NCBI GenBank assembly: GCA_934101425.1
Contig: CAKOQQ010000002.1
Span: 101,967 to 165,966 of the forward strand
Length of the DNA stretch: 64,000 bases
Direction of reading: 5' to 3'
From: an uncultured Bacilli bacterium
Lineage (GTDB): Bacteria; Bacillota_I; Bacilli_A; RF39; UBA660
Shown here: in pieces, positions 42,066 through 52,467 of the stretch
Position numbering within the stretch: the stretch's first letter is position 1
Layout: every line of letters begins with the position of its first letter
The notes under the pieces: generated by a model
Seen by the model: only the letters and a program-made list of their open reading frames with translations
Databases searched by the model: none
What the model was told of the DNA's origin: nothing
Position numbers and translations under genes: made by a program

Positions 42066-44288
42066 ATGAGTAATTGGAAAAATTTTAAAAAAGATATATG
42101 GACTAATGAAATAAATGTTGAAAACTTTATTTTAACTAATTATACAAAATATGATGGTGATGAATCATTTTTAGAAGATAAAACTAATAAAACTGATGAA
42201 GTATGGAATAAGTGTCAAAGCTTGTTAAAAGAAGAACTTAAAAAAGGAGTTCTTTCAATAGATACTAAAAATATGGCTGGAATTAATGCTTATTCCAAAG
42301 GATATATATGTGATAGTGATGATGTCATAGTTGGACTTCAAACTGATGAACCTTTAAAAAGAATTGTAAATCCTTATGGCGGAATTCGTATGGTTTATCA
42401 AGAATTAGAATCATATAACTATACTCTTGATCCTATGGTAAAAAAATATTTTAGTGAATTTAGAAAAACACATAACGATGGTGTATTTGATGCATATACT
42501 GATGAAATTAAAGCTTGCCGTCGTGCAGGATTATTAACTGGATTACCTGATGCTTATGGGCGTGGTAGAATTATTGGTGATTACCGTAGAATAGCTTTAT
42601 ATGGTACTAGTTTTCTTAAAGAAAACAAACTAAAAGATTTAAAAAATTTAAAAGGTCCTATGACTGATGATGTTATAAGATTAAGAGAAGAAGTATCAAT
42701 GCAATATAAAGCATTAGAAGAAATTAGATTATTGGCTAAAACATATGGTTTTGATATTTCTAAACCAGCTAAAAATGCTAAAGAAGCAATACAATGGACT
42801 TATTTTGGATATTTAGCAGCTGTTAAAGAAAATAATGGAGCTGCAATGAGTTTAGGTAGAGTTGACGCTTTCTTTGATATTTATATAAATAGAGATTTAA
42901 AGAATAATATTTTAACTGAAAAAGAAGCTCAAGAACTTATTGATCAGTTTATTATAAAATTAAGACTTGTAAGACATTTAAGAACTCCAGAATATGATGC
43001 ATTATTTTCTGGAGATCCTACCTGGGTAACTGCTAGTATTGGTGGAATGAATAAATCTAGCCATATGGTTACTAAAACTTCATATAGAATTATTCATTCA
43101 TTAACAAATTTAGGTTCTAGTCCAGAGCCTAATATGACTATCCTTTGGAGTATAAATCTCCCTACTCCATTCAAAAAGTATTGTGCTAAAATGTCTATTA
43201 CTACAGATGCTATTCAATATGAAAATGATGATTTAATGAGTAAAATATATGGATCTGATTATGCTATTGCATGCTGTGTATCTGCTATGCGTCTAGGAAA
43301 AGATATGCAATTTTTTGGAGCTCGTTCTAACTTAGCTAAGGCATTGTTATATAGTTTGAATGGCGGAGTTGATGAAATTAATAAAGAAAAAATTATAGAT
43401 GGAATTGATACTATAACTGATGAAGTACTAGACTATGAAAAAGTTAAAAATAATTATTTTAAAGTACTAGAAAAAGTTGCTTCTATATACTCTGATGCTA
43501 TGAATATTATTCATTACATGCATGATAAATATGCCTATGAAGCATCACAAATGGCTTTACACGATACTTTAGTGCATCGTTATATGGCATATGGTATTGC
43601 TGGTTTATCAGTTGTAACTGATTCTTTATCAGCTATAAAATATGCTAAAGTTACCCCTATTCGGGATGAAAATAATTTATGTGTTGACTTTAAAATTGAA
43701 GGTGATTTTCCTAAATATGGTAATGATGATGATAGAGCTGATAATATAGCTTTAGAAGTAGTAAATAAAATATCTAGTGAACTTAAAAAACACAAAACTT
43801 ATCGTGACGCTGAAGTCACTATGTCTGTGCTTACTATTACATCTAATGTAGTTTATGGTAAAAAAACAGGTTCTACTCCAGACGGAAGAAAAAAAGGTGA
43901 ACCATTTGCTCCAGGAGCTAACCCTATGCACAAAAGAGATATGTGTGGAGCTATAGCATCACTTAATTCTGTTTCCAAAATTCCATATGAAAATTGTTGT
44001 AAGGATGGTATATCTAACACCTTTAGTATTATTCCTAGTGCTTTAGGTAATAATAATGAGGATAGAATTGAAAACTTAATATCACTTATTGATGGATACT
44101 TTATAAATAATGCACATCACTTAAATGTAAATGTACTTAATAGAGATATGTTAATAGATGCTATGAATAATCCAGAAAAATATCCACTACTTACTATTAG
44201 AGTTTCTGGATACGCCGTTAATTTTAATCGTTTAACTAAAGAACAACAAGAAGAAGTTATAAAAAGAACATTCCATGAAAAAATGTAG
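42066..44288 (+). CDS. pflB: Formate acetyltransferase (pyruvate formate-lyase)
   Basis: This glycyl-radical enzyme splits pyruvate with CoA to acetyl-CoA and formate in anaerobic fermentation. The active-site cysteine pair is in YAIACCVSAMRLGK, followed by FFGARSNLAKALLYSLNGG. Near the C-terminus TPDGRKKGEPFAPGANP is conserved. The radical glycine is in IRVSGYAVNFNRLTKEQQEE at the end. An ORF extends upstream to 41964, but AGGAGGAAGAAG before the ATG at 42066 and the promoter position fix the start, giving 740 residues. The activase overlaps the end by 14 nt. Confidence 0.97.
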   Translation: MSNWKNFKKDIWTNEINVENFILTNYTKYDGDESFLEDKTNKTDEVWNKCQSLLKEELKKGVLSIDTKNMAGINAYSKGYICDSDDVIVGLQTDEPLKRIVNPYGGIRMVYQELESYNYTLDPMVKKYFSEFRKTHNDGVFDAYTDEIKACRRAGLLTGLPDAYGRGRIIGDYRRIALYGTSFLKENKLKDLKNLKGPMTDDVIRLREEVSMQYKALEEIRLLAKTYGFDISKPAKNAKEAIQWTYFGYLAAVKENNGAAMSLGRVDAFFDIYINRDLKNNILTEKEAQELIDQFIIKLRLVRHLRTPEYDALFSGDPTWVTASIGGMNKSSHMVTKTSYRIIHSLTNLGSSPEPNMTILWSINLPTPFKKYCAKMSITTDAIQYENDDLMSKIYGSDYAIACCVSAMRLGKDMQFFGARSNLAKALLYSLNGGVDEINKEKIIDGIDTITDEVLDYEKVKNNYFKVLEKVASIYSDAMNIIHYMHDKYAYEASQMALHDTLVHRYMAYGIAGLSVVTDSLSAIKYAKVTPIRDENNLCVDFKIEGDFPKYGNDDDRADNIALEVVNKISSELKKHKTYRDAEVTMSVLTITSNVVYGKKTGSTPDGRKKGEPFAPGANPMHKRDMCGAIASLNSVSKIPYENCCKDGISNTFSIIPSALGNNNEDRIENLISLIDGYFINNAHHLNVNVLNRDMLIDAMNNPEKYPLLTIRVSGYAVNFNRLTKEQQEEVIKRTFHEKM

Positions 44289-44988
44289 TATTAACTCTAT
44301 TGAAACATTTGGACTTGCAGATGGTCCTGGTATTAGAACTGTTATATTTTTTAATGGATGCAACTTAAGATGTAAATATTGCCATAACCCTGAAATGTGG
44401 AATATTAGTGATGGCAACTATAATAAAGATGAAATAATAAAGAAAATTCTTAGATGTAAATCTTATTTTAGAAATAATGGTGGTGTAACATTCTCTGGTG
44501 GAGAACCACTACTACATAGTGAATTTATTATAGAAATGATAAAAGAACTTAAAGAAAATAGCATTCATGTAGCTTTAGATACTGCGGGATATAGCACAAA
44601 TTACAAAGTTCTTGATTATATAGATTTAGTTATTCTTGATATTAAACATACTGATAAGTTAGGATTTAAAAATTTAACAGGCGGAAATATAGATATAGTT
44701 GATAAATTTATTTTAGAATTAAATAAAAGAAATATAAAAGTATGGATTAGACAAGTAATTATTCCCGATATAACTGATAGTATAGAATATATTATTTCTT
44801 TAAATGACTATATTAAAAAAATAAACAATGTAGAAAAAATAGAATTTTTACCATTTCATTATTTAGGTAAAGAAAAATATGAAGCATTAAATATTCCTTA
44901 CCCATTTAAAGATAAAGAAGAAATGGATAAAGATAAATGTGATTATCTTTACAAATTATTTATAAATATGCATAAAAAAGATGTCTAA
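44275..44988 (+). CDS. pflA: Pyruvate formate-lyase activating enzyme
   Basis: This radical SAM enzyme installs the glycyl radical on PflB. The cluster motif CNLRCKYCHNPEMW (CxxxCxxC) lies near residue 27, after FGLADGPGIRTVIFFNG. GGVTFSGGEPLLHSEF and VALDTAGYS follow. 237 residues, normal length. The start overlaps the end of pflB, with no strong ribosome site of its own, so translational coupling is likely. Its end overlaps the convergent gene by 4 nt at a shared terminator. Confidence 0.96.
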   Translation: MKKCSINSIETFGLADGPGIRTVIFFNGCNLRCKYCHNPEMWNISDGNYNKDEIIKKILRCKSYFRNNGGVTFSGGEPLLHSEFIIEMIKELKENSIHVALDTAGYSTNYKVLDYIDLVILDIKHTDKLGFKNLTGGNIDIVDKFILELNKRNIKVWIRQVIIPDITDSIEYIISLNDYIKKINNVEKIEFLPFHYLGKEKYEALNIPYPFKDKEEMDKDKCDYLYKLFINMHKKDV

Positions 44989-45000
44989 GACATCTTTTTT
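44974..45000. terminator. Bidirectional terminator at the pflA / CmpB-like gene junction
   Basis: A 12-base perfect stem AAAAAAGATGTC/GACATCTTTTTT with a TAA loop. It contains both stop codons. Confidence 0.8.
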
Positions 45001-45632
45001 ATAATATTTTTAATTTTAAAATTAGGGAACGCATATCTAATTCTTTTATATAAATATGTATTTTCTTCTAACCATTTAGATACTTTTTCTTTTATATAAT
45101 CAGTATTATCTTTCTTAATTTTATGAAATTCTTTCTTTATATTAAACATTACATTAAATGATACTATATTATCTACTATAAATAGTATACCAAATAAAAT
45201 AGTTAAGATAATTAATAATATATTACTAAATAATGATACAAATTTAATTACTAATGGATGTACTACATATATAACAATTGTAGATAATATACCAAATGGT
45301 AACATAGTTTCTAAACAAATTCTACCATTTATATTATATTTATTTTTAGAATAGTCCCACCATCTTGCATGAAATAATTTTTCCATAAAATAAGATGTAA
45401 AATATTCAAGTACTGAACAAACTAATATTGATTTTAAGAATACTGCAAGTAAATCACTTTTACTGTTTCCAACTAAAAGTATTATTAGAAGAACACCAAA
45501 GCCATATATTGGACATATAGGGCCTATTAAAAATCCCCTATTTACAAATTTATGTTCATCTTTTGACTTAAGAACAACTTCCATAAGCCAACCAATAAAG
45601 GAATATATTATAAAGTATAAGAAATATTTCAT
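44985..45632 (-). CDS. Membrane protein of the ABC_trans_CmpB (DUF1113-like) family
   Basis: This 215-residue polytopic protein belongs to a family often labelled putative ABC transporter permease without functional proof. Family phrases are FIIYSFIGWLMEVVLKS at the N-terminus, RGFLIGPICPIYGFGVLLI near residue 32, ARWWDYSKNKYNINGRICLE near 93, and a basic C-terminal tail. It is last in the unit MMPL, signal-peptide protein, this gene. It shares one base (TAATG) with the stop of the gene before it. Confidence 0.8.
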   Translation of the reverse strand: MKYFLYFIIYSFIGWLMEVVLKSKDEHKFVNRGFLIGPICPIYGFGVLLIILLVGNSKSDLLAVFLKSILVCSVLEYFTSYFMEKLFHARWWDYSKNKYNINGRICLETMLPFGILSTIVIYVVHPLVIKFVSLFSNILLIILTILFGILFIVDNIVSFNVMFNIKKEFHKIKKDNTDYIKEKVSKWLEENTYLYKRIRYAFPNFKIKNIIKKMS

Positions 45633-47254
45633 TATTTAATAACAGTTACAAATGTAGTCTTACTAGCATTATTTGAACCATAACCTTTATAGTTTTCAGA
45701 TAATTTAACTAGAGCAGCTACTTTTTCTTTATAATTTTCTAGTTTACTACTTAATTTACTTAATTCTTTTATTCCTTCATCATTATATTTATTGATACCA
45801 GCATTTAATTTTTCAAGTCCACTAGCTAATTCATTTAAACTTTCTACTGTACTATTTTTGAATGCAGATTCAAGTGTTGTAATAACTCCATCAGATACCA
45901 TAGAAGCTACTTTTTTAGAATTATCATATAAAGTATTATATACAATTTCTGGGATTTGTACTTTTAAGCCTTCTAATGTAGAATTAGCTACTTCTAAAGC
46001 AGTATTATATGCGTCACAACTTTCAATTAATTCTAATGCTACAGAGTTTGTAATAGCAATATAATTTTCACTAGGAGTTTCATCTGTTATAGCACCTTTA
46101 CTTCTAGCTATAGCAATAAGTAATCTATCTGTATTTGTAGTATTTGTAAGTAATTCTTTCTTTAATGCATTTACATTAGTACTATTACATTTATTTGTAT
46201 TATTTAAAATAGCATTTGCACTATCTAGACTACCACTCAAAGTAACTAATGTTTTTAAAGCTACATTTTCACTTTTTAATGATTCATTATTAGTTAAAGC
46301 TAATACTACACTATCTTTAATATCATTCTTTTTACTTAATATATAAGTTGAAACACTACTAACTGATCCATTAGTAATAGCTAATCTATTTTCATCAGTA
46401 ACTAATTTATAATCTTCACTTTGTATTAAATTTATTTTATTAGTTAATAAAGTTAATATTTCATTTGAACCAGATACTAAAGCATCCATATTTGTTTGTA
46501 AAGCTTTAGTACTAGAGAAAATAGTATTCATTTTATTAAATGCACTTAAATCACTGTTTTCAAGTAATTTTGGAGTCATTACCATATAGAATGTATTTTC
46601 AGTATACTTTGTTGTATTATAGCTAATTACTATTTTATTTAAATCTTTTAATTCATTTAAACCTAGTGATTCATACATACCAGGAGCGGCAATACCAACT
46701 AAGATATTTTTTCTTCCAGTACTTAATGATTTACCATTTGTTATACTTAAATTTGATATATTACTATCATTTATAATAGTACCTAAACTTACTACAAATG
46801 GTGTATATAAAGTTTCTGATTTACCATTTACATATACATAATTTTTATTATTATTTGTAAATGTAAATTCAATCTTTACATTACCACTTTTACCAACTAA
46901 ATCTTTACTACTTATTTCTTTACCATCTAAATAATATTTAATAGTTGTTTTAATTGGTAAATCTTTTTCTATAGTACCACTATAAAAGATATTTTTACCT
47001 TTATTTTGCCATGTAATTACACCATGGTTAAAAGTATATATTTCATCACCATTTATATTTAAAATATCTTTAAGTAAAGTTTCATCTTTAGTTTCTTCAC
47101 TTTTTGAATATAAATGATTTACTACACTACTATTTTTAATATTACCATCATGATCCATAACAGTATAAATAGTTTCATCTTTTTTTGCATATACGTTTGT
47201 ATCTAATACAAATAACATACATATTAGAAAAAATATTTTATTTATTTTTTTCAT
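45632..47254 (-). CDS. Exported coiled-coil protein associated with MMPL transporter
   Basis: 540 residues with a signal peptide (KKINKIFFLICMLFVLDTNVYA, likely cut after VYA). A beta-rich domain follows (IYTVMDHDGNIKNSSVVNHL, FNHGVITWQNKGKNIFYSGT), then long helical segments with Leu/Asn heptads (about 240-520). The first domain resembles exported proteins that Firmicutes encode beside MMPL and YhgE/Pip-like proteins. There is no C-terminal membrane anchor. Its ATG lies 17 nt inside the MMPL gene. It may form an extracytoplasmic channel or adaptor for that transporter; this is inferred from position. Confidence 0.65.
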   Translation of the reverse strand: MKKINKIFFLICMLFVLDTNVYAKKDETIYTVMDHDGNIKNSSVVNHLYSKSEETKDETLLKDILNINGDEIYTFNHGVITWQNKGKNIFYSGTIEKDLPIKTTIKYYLDGKEISSKDLVGKSGNVKIEFTFTNNNKNYVYVNGKSETLYTPFVVSLGTIINDSNISNLSITNGKSLSTGRKNILVGIAAPGMYESLGLNELKDLNKIVISYNTTKYTENTFYMVMTPKLLENSDLSAFNKMNTIFSSTKALQTNMDALVSGSNEILTLLTNKINLIQSEDYKLVTDENRLAITNGSVSSVSTYILSKKNDIKDSVVLALTNNESLKSENVALKTLVTLSGSLDSANAILNNTNKCNSTNVNALKKELLTNTTNTDRLLIAIARSKGAITDETPSENYIAITNSVALELIESCDAYNTALEVANSTLEGLKVQIPEIVYNTLYDNSKKVASMVSDGVITTLESAFKNSTVESLNELASGLEKLNAGINKYNDEGIKELSKLSSKLENYKEKVAALVKLSENYKGYGSNNASKTTFVTVIK

Positions 47255-49313
47255 AAACAGCCTCCTTCAAACCTTTAGTAGTTTTACATATTATTTTATC
47301 AAATATAATAAGTAAACTTGGTAAAATTAAAACTACTACTAACATACTTATAATTGAACCTCTTGATAACAATTTACATATTGCACCAATCATATCTATT
47401 TTAGAATACATATAAACACCTACAGTAGCGGCAAAGAAACAAAGCGCACTAGTTATTATAGATGGAACGGTATTTTCTAAAGTTATTTCCATAGCTTTCT
47501 TTTTGTCATTTGTTTTTCTTTCTTCTATATATTTAGTAGACATAAGTATTGCATAGTCTATAGTAGCTCCAAGTTGAATAGTACCTATTACTATAGAAGC
47601 TATAAATGGTAATGTATCATTTGTATAGAATGAAATACCCATATTTACAAATATTGCAAATTCAATAGCAGTAACTAAAATTATTGGTAATGATACTGAT
47701 TTTAATACAAATAACATAAGTATAAATATTATAGCAATTGATAAGTAATTAACATTTTTAAAGTCAGTATCACTAATAGTAGTTAAATCCTTCATAAGTG
47801 GACCTTCACCAGCTATTATAGCATCATCATCATAGCCTTTGACAAGTTTATTAACTTCTTCTATTTGACTATTTAATTCATCAGATGCAATTTCATAAGT
47901 TGAATTAAGAATTATTAGTTGATATTCATCATTTTCAATAATATTAACTAATTTATCTGGTAGCATAAATGTAGGCATACCTAAATCAAGTAATGTTTTA
48001 GGTGCTAATACTAAATCTATGCCATCTATTTCTTTTAATTTAGATACTAAAGAATTTAAATCATCACTCTTCATGTCTTTATCTATAAGTATAATTTCTG
48101 GTGAAACTATATTAAATTCTTCTTTTAATTTGCTATTAGCAATAGAAGATGGTAAATCTTCTGGTAAAGATTTATCTAGTTTATAATATACATTAACATT
48201 CTTATTACCATACCAAGCTGGAATTAAAAGAAGTAAGAATACTATAAATATAATTTTATAATTTTTAATTGAAAATTTTTGTAAACCTTTAAACTTAGGT
48301 AAGAAAACTTTATGTTTAGTTTTTTCAATATATTTATCTAATGTAAGGATAAGTGCTGGGAATAATGTAAGTACACAAATTAAACCACATATAACACCTT
48401 TTGCCATTACAAGACCAATATCTTTACCTAATGTTAAATTCATAGCACATAGTGCTAAGAAACCTGCAACAGTAGTAAGTGAACTACCTATAATTGATGT
48501 AAAAGTTTCTTCAATAGCTACTTTCATAGCTTCTTTTGTATCTTTATTCTTTTCTTTTGCCATTTCATATTTATGATATAAGAATATAGAAAAGTCCATT
48601 GTTACTCCAAGTTGTAATACAGCACTTATTGCTTTAGTAATATATGAAATATCACCAAATATAATGTTAGTACCCATATTATATAATATAGCTACACCTA
48701 TATTTGAAAGCAATAATATTGGAATTAAATATGAATCAGTAGATATTACAAGTACAATTATACAAAGTACAACAGCTACAATTATGTATGAAATTACTTC
48801 ACTTTCTGATAAAGTCTTAGTATCAAGTACCATTGCACTCATACCGCTTACTGCTTCTTCTTTTACTACATTTCTTAATTCTTCAATAGCGTTCATAGTT
48901 TTTTCATCACTTGTAGAATTAGTAAATGTAACTAATATAACACTATCTTCATCATTATATAACCTATCAGTTATATTATCTGGAAGCATACTAATAGGTA
49001 TTACACTATCAGTTACATCCGCTAATGATAATACATTATTAACAGTATCAATACCTCTAATCTTATCTTCGAGATTTAACATATCATAGTTAGACATATT
49101 ATCAACTATTACGAATGAAAACGCTCCAATTTTAAAATCTTCTGTTAAAATATTTTGACCTTTAATAGTTTCAATATCTTCTGGCAAATATACCAATATA
49201 TTATAATTAATCTTTGTATTAACATAACCTATTATAGAAGGTATAAGTAATAATAATGATATTATAACCACTAATACACTGTGATTAACTATAAACTCTT
49301 TAAACTTCTTCAT
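47238..49313 (-). CDS. MMPL/RND-family membrane transporter
   Basis: This 691-residue two-half transporter starts with a helix and LVYLPEDIETIKGQNI. The sensor motifs LQLGVTMDFSIFLYHKYE (near 230) and IQLGATIDYAILMSTKYIEE (near 585) carry the paired acidic residues used for proton coupling. It is the first gene of a three-gene unit and is divergent from a TetR gene, the usual arrangement for regulated export. It is distinct in sequence from the MMPL at 30773. Confidence 0.9.
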   Translation of the reverse strand: MKKFKEFIVNHSVLVVIISLLLLIPSIIGYVNTKINYNILVYLPEDIETIKGQNILTEDFKIGAFSFVIVDNMSNYDMLNLEDKIRGIDTVNNVLSLADVTDSVIPISMLPDNITDRLYNDEDSVILVTFTNSTSDEKTMNAIEELRNVVKEEAVSGMSAMVLDTKTLSESEVISYIIVAVVLCIIVLVISTDSYLIPILLLSNIGVAILYNMGTNIIFGDISYITKAISAVLQLGVTMDFSIFLYHKYEMAKEKNKDTKEAMKVAIEETFTSIIGSSLTTVAGFLALCAMNLTLGKDIGLVMAKGVICGLICVLTLFPALILTLDKYIEKTKHKVFLPKFKGLQKFSIKNYKIIFIVFLLLLIPAWYGNKNVNVYYKLDKSLPEDLPSSIANSKLKEEFNIVSPEIILIDKDMKSDDLNSLVSKLKEIDGIDLVLAPKTLLDLGMPTFMLPDKLVNIIENDEYQLIILNSTYEIASDELNSQIEEVNKLVKGYDDDAIIAGEGPLMKDLTTISDTDFKNVNYLSIAIIFILMLFVLKSVSLPIILVTAIEFAIFVNMGISFYTNDTLPFIASIVIGTIQLGATIDYAILMSTKYIEERKTNDKKKAMEITLENTVPSIITSALCFFAATVGVYMYSKIDMIGAICKLLSRGSIISMLVVVLILPSLLIIFDKIICKTTKGLKEAVYEKNK

Positions 49314-49386
49314 ATCAACACCTCGAAAGTATTTTATGATATTTAAAGAAAAAATACAGCAACAATATATATAAAATGTATGTTAT

Positions 49387-49451
49387 CCAACAAAAATCTA
49401 TTTTTGTACCAATAAATAACCAACAAAAGTTTTTTATCTTTACATTTGTTG
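49387..49451. promoter_or_regulatory. Candidate operator half-sites between MMPL and tetR
   Basis: CCAACAAAA occurs at 49387-49395 and 49420-49428 (33 bp apart, about three helical turns). The inverse TTTGTTG lies at 49445-49451 inside the tetR promoter spacer. A CAAAAAT/ATTTTTG palindrome overlaps the first copy. Plausible repressor-binding region. Confidence 0.4.
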
Positions 49452-49467
49452 ATTATCGTAATATAAT
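49439..49467 (+). promoter_or_regulatory. tetR promoter
   Basis: TTTACA (49439-49444), 17 bp, TATAAT (49462-49467). Confidence 0.65.
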
Positions 49468-49483
49468 TGTTTTGGTGAGGAAT

Positions 49484-50062
49484 ATGGATAAAAAAACAGA
49501 TTTACGTATTATAAAAACTAAAAAAGTATTATTTGATGCACTTATATCATTATTAGAAGAAATGCCATTTGAAGAAATAAAAATATCAGATATATGTGAT
49601 AGAGCTCTTATAAATAGATCAACATTCTATTCACATTATCAAGATAAATATGAGTTACTATCTAATTATATATATGAACTTAAAAACGCTCTTACTGAAG
49701 ATTTAAATAAAAATGATAGCAGTAATAATCCACGTGAATATTATATGCAAATGATAAGTATTTTCTTAGATCATATTGAAAGCAAAAAAGATATTTATAA
49801 AACAATTATGAGAAATAATAAAGATAGTATTGTTCTTGATATGGTATATGATGCATTTAAAATTGATGTTGAAAAAAGAATTGATAATATGGAAAAAGAT
49901 AATAAAAAACATATTCCAAGTACATTTGTTGCAAAATTTTATTTAGGAGCTATATTTGGAATTGGTATGGAATATTTAAGTAATGATTCAAAATATACTA
50001 AGGAAGAATTACTTAAATATCTAGAAAAATTATTACCTGATAATTTGCACATAGAAAAATAA
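49484..50062 (+). CDS. TetR-family regulator
   Basis: A 192-residue regulator with an N-terminal helix-turn-helix (TKKVLFDALISLLEEMPFEE, ISDICDRALINRSTFYSHYQ) and a C-terminal helical domain of the DhaS-like sort. An open frame extends to 49376, but the promoter at 49439-49467 and GGTGAGGAAT before the ATG at 49484 set the start. It is divergent from the MMPL operon, which it most likely represses. A bidirectional terminator follows at 50055-50080. Confidence 0.9.
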   Translation: MDKKTDLRIIKTKKVLFDALISLLEEMPFEEIKISDICDRALINRSTFYSHYQDKYELLSNYIYELKNALTEDLNKNDSSNNPREYYMQMISIFLDHIESKKDIYKTIMRNNKDSIVLDMVYDAFKIDVEKRIDNMEKDNKKHIPSTFVAKFYLGAIFGIGMEYLSNDSKYTKEELLKYLEKLLPDNLHIEK

Positions 50063-50084
50063 GTGTTACCACTTATTTTTTTGT
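50055..50084. terminator. Bidirectional terminator after tetR
   Basis: AAAAATAAGTG/CACTTATTTTT with a TTAC loop, between convergent genes. Confidence 0.7.
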
Positions 50085-50852
50085 TGTAATATTTATACTA
50101 CCTACTCCGCTTTCTATTTCTATGTGATTAGAACCATTTCCATAATATGAATCATTAGATATAGATTCATTATTTATAGTAATAGAGCCAATCCCTTTTT
50201 CTATTTCAAAATTATAATTAGAAATAGAATCAATTAAATCTACTGACACTTTTCCTACTCCACTTTCTATTTTAGACTTGCCTTTTAGAGTACCACTAAA
50301 CTTAAATTCTCCAGCACCCACTTCAGCTTCTAAATTATTTATGTTACCGCTAATATTTACTTTACCAGCACCAGTTTCTATATCCATTTCTTTTATTATA
50401 TCTAAAGCGTCTATATTAACTGCTCCAGCACCTGTTTCTATATCTAAAATAAAACTAGATAAATAATCAATATTTAAAGTACCGGAAGAAACTGAAACAT
50501 ATACTTTATCAAATACCATATCAGTTGGTATAGTTACTACTATATCACTATTTTTCCCAAATATATGACTACGTTCCATTACAGAAACTTTATTATTATC
50601 TTGCTTTACTTCTACATATTTATTATCAGTACTTACATTTAAAGTATCACCTTTAACTATTTTTACACTACTAGCTCCTACACTAATACTAAGTATTTTA
50701 GCATTATTATCATATTTATTTATATTAATTCCTTCTTTACTACCAAATATATTACCAGTTAAAAATATTATAATTGATGAAAATATTCCAACAATTAAAG
50801 TTATTGCAAAAATAATAGCAGCATACTTAATCATTTTTTGTGCATTATTCAT
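50073..50852 (-). CDS. DUF4097-type membrane-anchored beta-repeat protein
   Basis: 259 residues: one membrane helix (about 9-33) and then a right-handed beta-solenoid-like series of short repeats. These have phrases such as DIETGAGAVNIDAL, DIETGAGKVNISG, AEVGAGEFKFSG, IESGVGKVSVDL and IESGVGSINITT. This is the DUF4097 pattern found beside stress-response regulators. It overlaps the preceding LiaF-like gene by 4 nt (ATGA), so they form a small envelope-stress unit. Function unknown. Confidence 0.8.
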   Translation of the reverse strand: MNNAQKMIKYAAIIFAITLIVGIFSSIIIFLTGNIFGSKEGININKYDNNAKILSISVGASSVKIVKGDTLNVSTDNKYVEVKQDNNKVSVMERSHIFGKNSDIVVTIPTDMVFDKVYVSVSSGTLNIDYLSSFILDIETGAGAVNIDALDIIKEMDIETGAGKVNISGNINNLEAEVGAGEFKFSGTLKGKSKIESGVGKVSVDLIDSISNYNFEIEKGIGSITINNESISNDSYYGNGSNHIEIESGVGSINITTKK

Positions 50853-51511
50853 TTAATATCTACACCTCCAAATAAACAAGTAGCATTTATATAAATAGTT
50901 TTCTTATTAGTAGTATTATTTTTTACCTTATTTTCTACTCCACCAAATATAGAAGTACTAGTAACTTTTACATTTACATCTTTTGGAACAATTATATCAA
51001 TTCCACCAAATATAGAACTTGCATATAATACTGTTTCATTATCTAACTTAGATTCCCTTAAATCACAAGTAATACCGCCAAATACAGCAGATAATTCTAT
51101 ATTATTTATTTTTTCACCACTAAAGTCTAACTTTTGTGATGAGAATGTAGCATAATATTCGCTACCTTTTTCTTTTTTTATTTCTTTTATTTTTTTAGTA
51201 ACTTCATTATTTTTAAATATCATAGATAAACCTATTAAAATTAATATAAATGGTAAAATCAATTTTAATATAATATCAAATGATATAAAATCTTGACATA
51301 ATAAATATAATAATACACCTACTATAAGACCTATAAAATTACTCATTTTATTTTCACCAAATAAACCTATAGCACATGGAATAATTATAAATAAAGTCCA
51401 CCAGCCATCAAAAAAAATAGTTATGTTTGTTATACCAAATGAATTAGTAAACACTATAATACCTACTATAATAAATAAAAGTCCCCATATAATATTTTTA
51501 TAACCCTTCAT
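50849..51511 (-). CDS. LiaF-like membrane protein
   Basis: About 220 residues: four hydrophobic helices in the first 90 residues, then a C-terminal beta domain. That domain has three FGG phrases (AVFGGITCDLRES, SIFGGIDIIVPKDVNV, SIFGGVENKVKN) plus a final LFGGVDIK, the signature of the LiaF/cell-wall-stress response domain. The ATG at 51523 coincides with the ribosome site (GGGTGAT) of the next in-frame ATG at 51511, which is taken as the start. It is first of two genes with the DUF4097 protein. No LiaRS kinase pair is nearby. Confidence 0.75.
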   Translation of the reverse strand: MKGYKNIIWGLLFIIVGIIVFTNSFGITNITIFFDGWWTLFIIIPCAIGLFGENKMSNFIGLIVGVLLYLLCQDFISFDIILKLILPFILILIGLSMIFKNNEVTKKIKEIKKEKGSEYYATFSSQKLDFSGEKINNIELSAVFGGITCDLRESKLDNETVLYASSIFGGIDIIVPKDVNVKVTSTSIFGGVENKVKNNTTNKKTIYINATCLFGGVDIK

Positions 51512-51673
51512 AATATCACCCATTTAATTATAGCATAAAGAAAGCATATTAATACTATTTATTTAAATAACATAATATTTTTTTAATGGTCTATACTATT
51601 TTTTCTATGTAATGTAGTTTTTGTTTTTTTTCTATCGAATTTTTTTTAATTGGTTCTCTTACTTTCATATTCA

Positions 51674-52432
51674 CTATCCTAACGCTACATCAAGTATCAT
51701 CATTATTACAAAGCCAAATGATAAACCTATTGTGCTTATATTAGAGTGTTTACCACTATTTGCTTCTGGTATTAATTCTTCAACTACTACATATATCATA
51801 GCGCCTGCGGCAAATGAAAGCAAGTAAGGTAAAACTACTGATACTGCACTTGTTAATAATATTGTTATAACTGCTGCAATTGGTTCTACTATACCAGATA
51901 ATGTACCATTTAAGAATGCTTTTTTCTTACTCATACCTTCACTTTTAAGTGGCATAGATATTATAGCTCCTTCTGGAAAATTTTGAATAGCTATACCAAG
52001 TGATAAAGCTAATGCAGAAGATACTGGTACACTGCCGTTTAAGAACGCTGATAATATTACTCCAACTGCCATACCTTCTGGTACATTGTGCAAAGTAACC
52101 GCTAAAACCATCATAGTAGTTTTCTTTAATTTAGATTCTATTCCCTCTTGTTTATTGCTATTTAAATGTAAATGAGGAATAATACTATCCAATAATAATA
52201 AAAACAATATGCCAAATATAAATCCAATTGATGGAGCAAGCCACTTTATTTTGCTCATATTTATCGAAGGCAACAATAGAGAAAAGAAAGATGCAGATAT
52301 CATTACACCAGATGCAAAACCTAATAAAAATTTTTCTACATTTTTATTTAATTTGTCTTTCATAAAAAAGACTAAAGCGGAACCTAAAGTTGTTCCTAAA
52401 AATGGCATTAAAAGACCTAATACTAAATACAT
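51674..52432 (-). CDS. ZIP-family metal transporter
   Basis: A 252-residue, eight-helix transporter for zinc or related divalent metals. The metal-binding motifs are HNVPEGMAVGV near residue 115 and IQNFPEGAIISMPLKSEGMS near 148, characteristic of ZIP proteins of the GufA/ZupT branch. A short His-rich cytosolic loop (PHLHLNSN) precedes the first motif. No metalloregulator gene is adjacent. Confidence 0.9.
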   Translation of the reverse strand: MYLVLGLLMPFLGTTLGSALVFFMKDKLNKNVEKFLLGFASGVMISASFFSLLLPSINMSKIKWLAPSIGFIFGILFLLLLDSIIPHLHLNSNKQEGIESKLKKTTMMVLAVTLHNVPEGMAVGVILSAFLNGSVPVSSALALSLGIAIQNFPEGAIISMPLKSEGMSKKKAFLNGTLSGIVEPIAAVITILLTSAVSVVLPYLLSFAAGAMIYVVVEELIPEANSGKHSNISTIGLSFGFVIMMILDVALG

Positions 52433-52467
52433 AAATCACTCATTTCCTTTCAAACTACTTACCATAT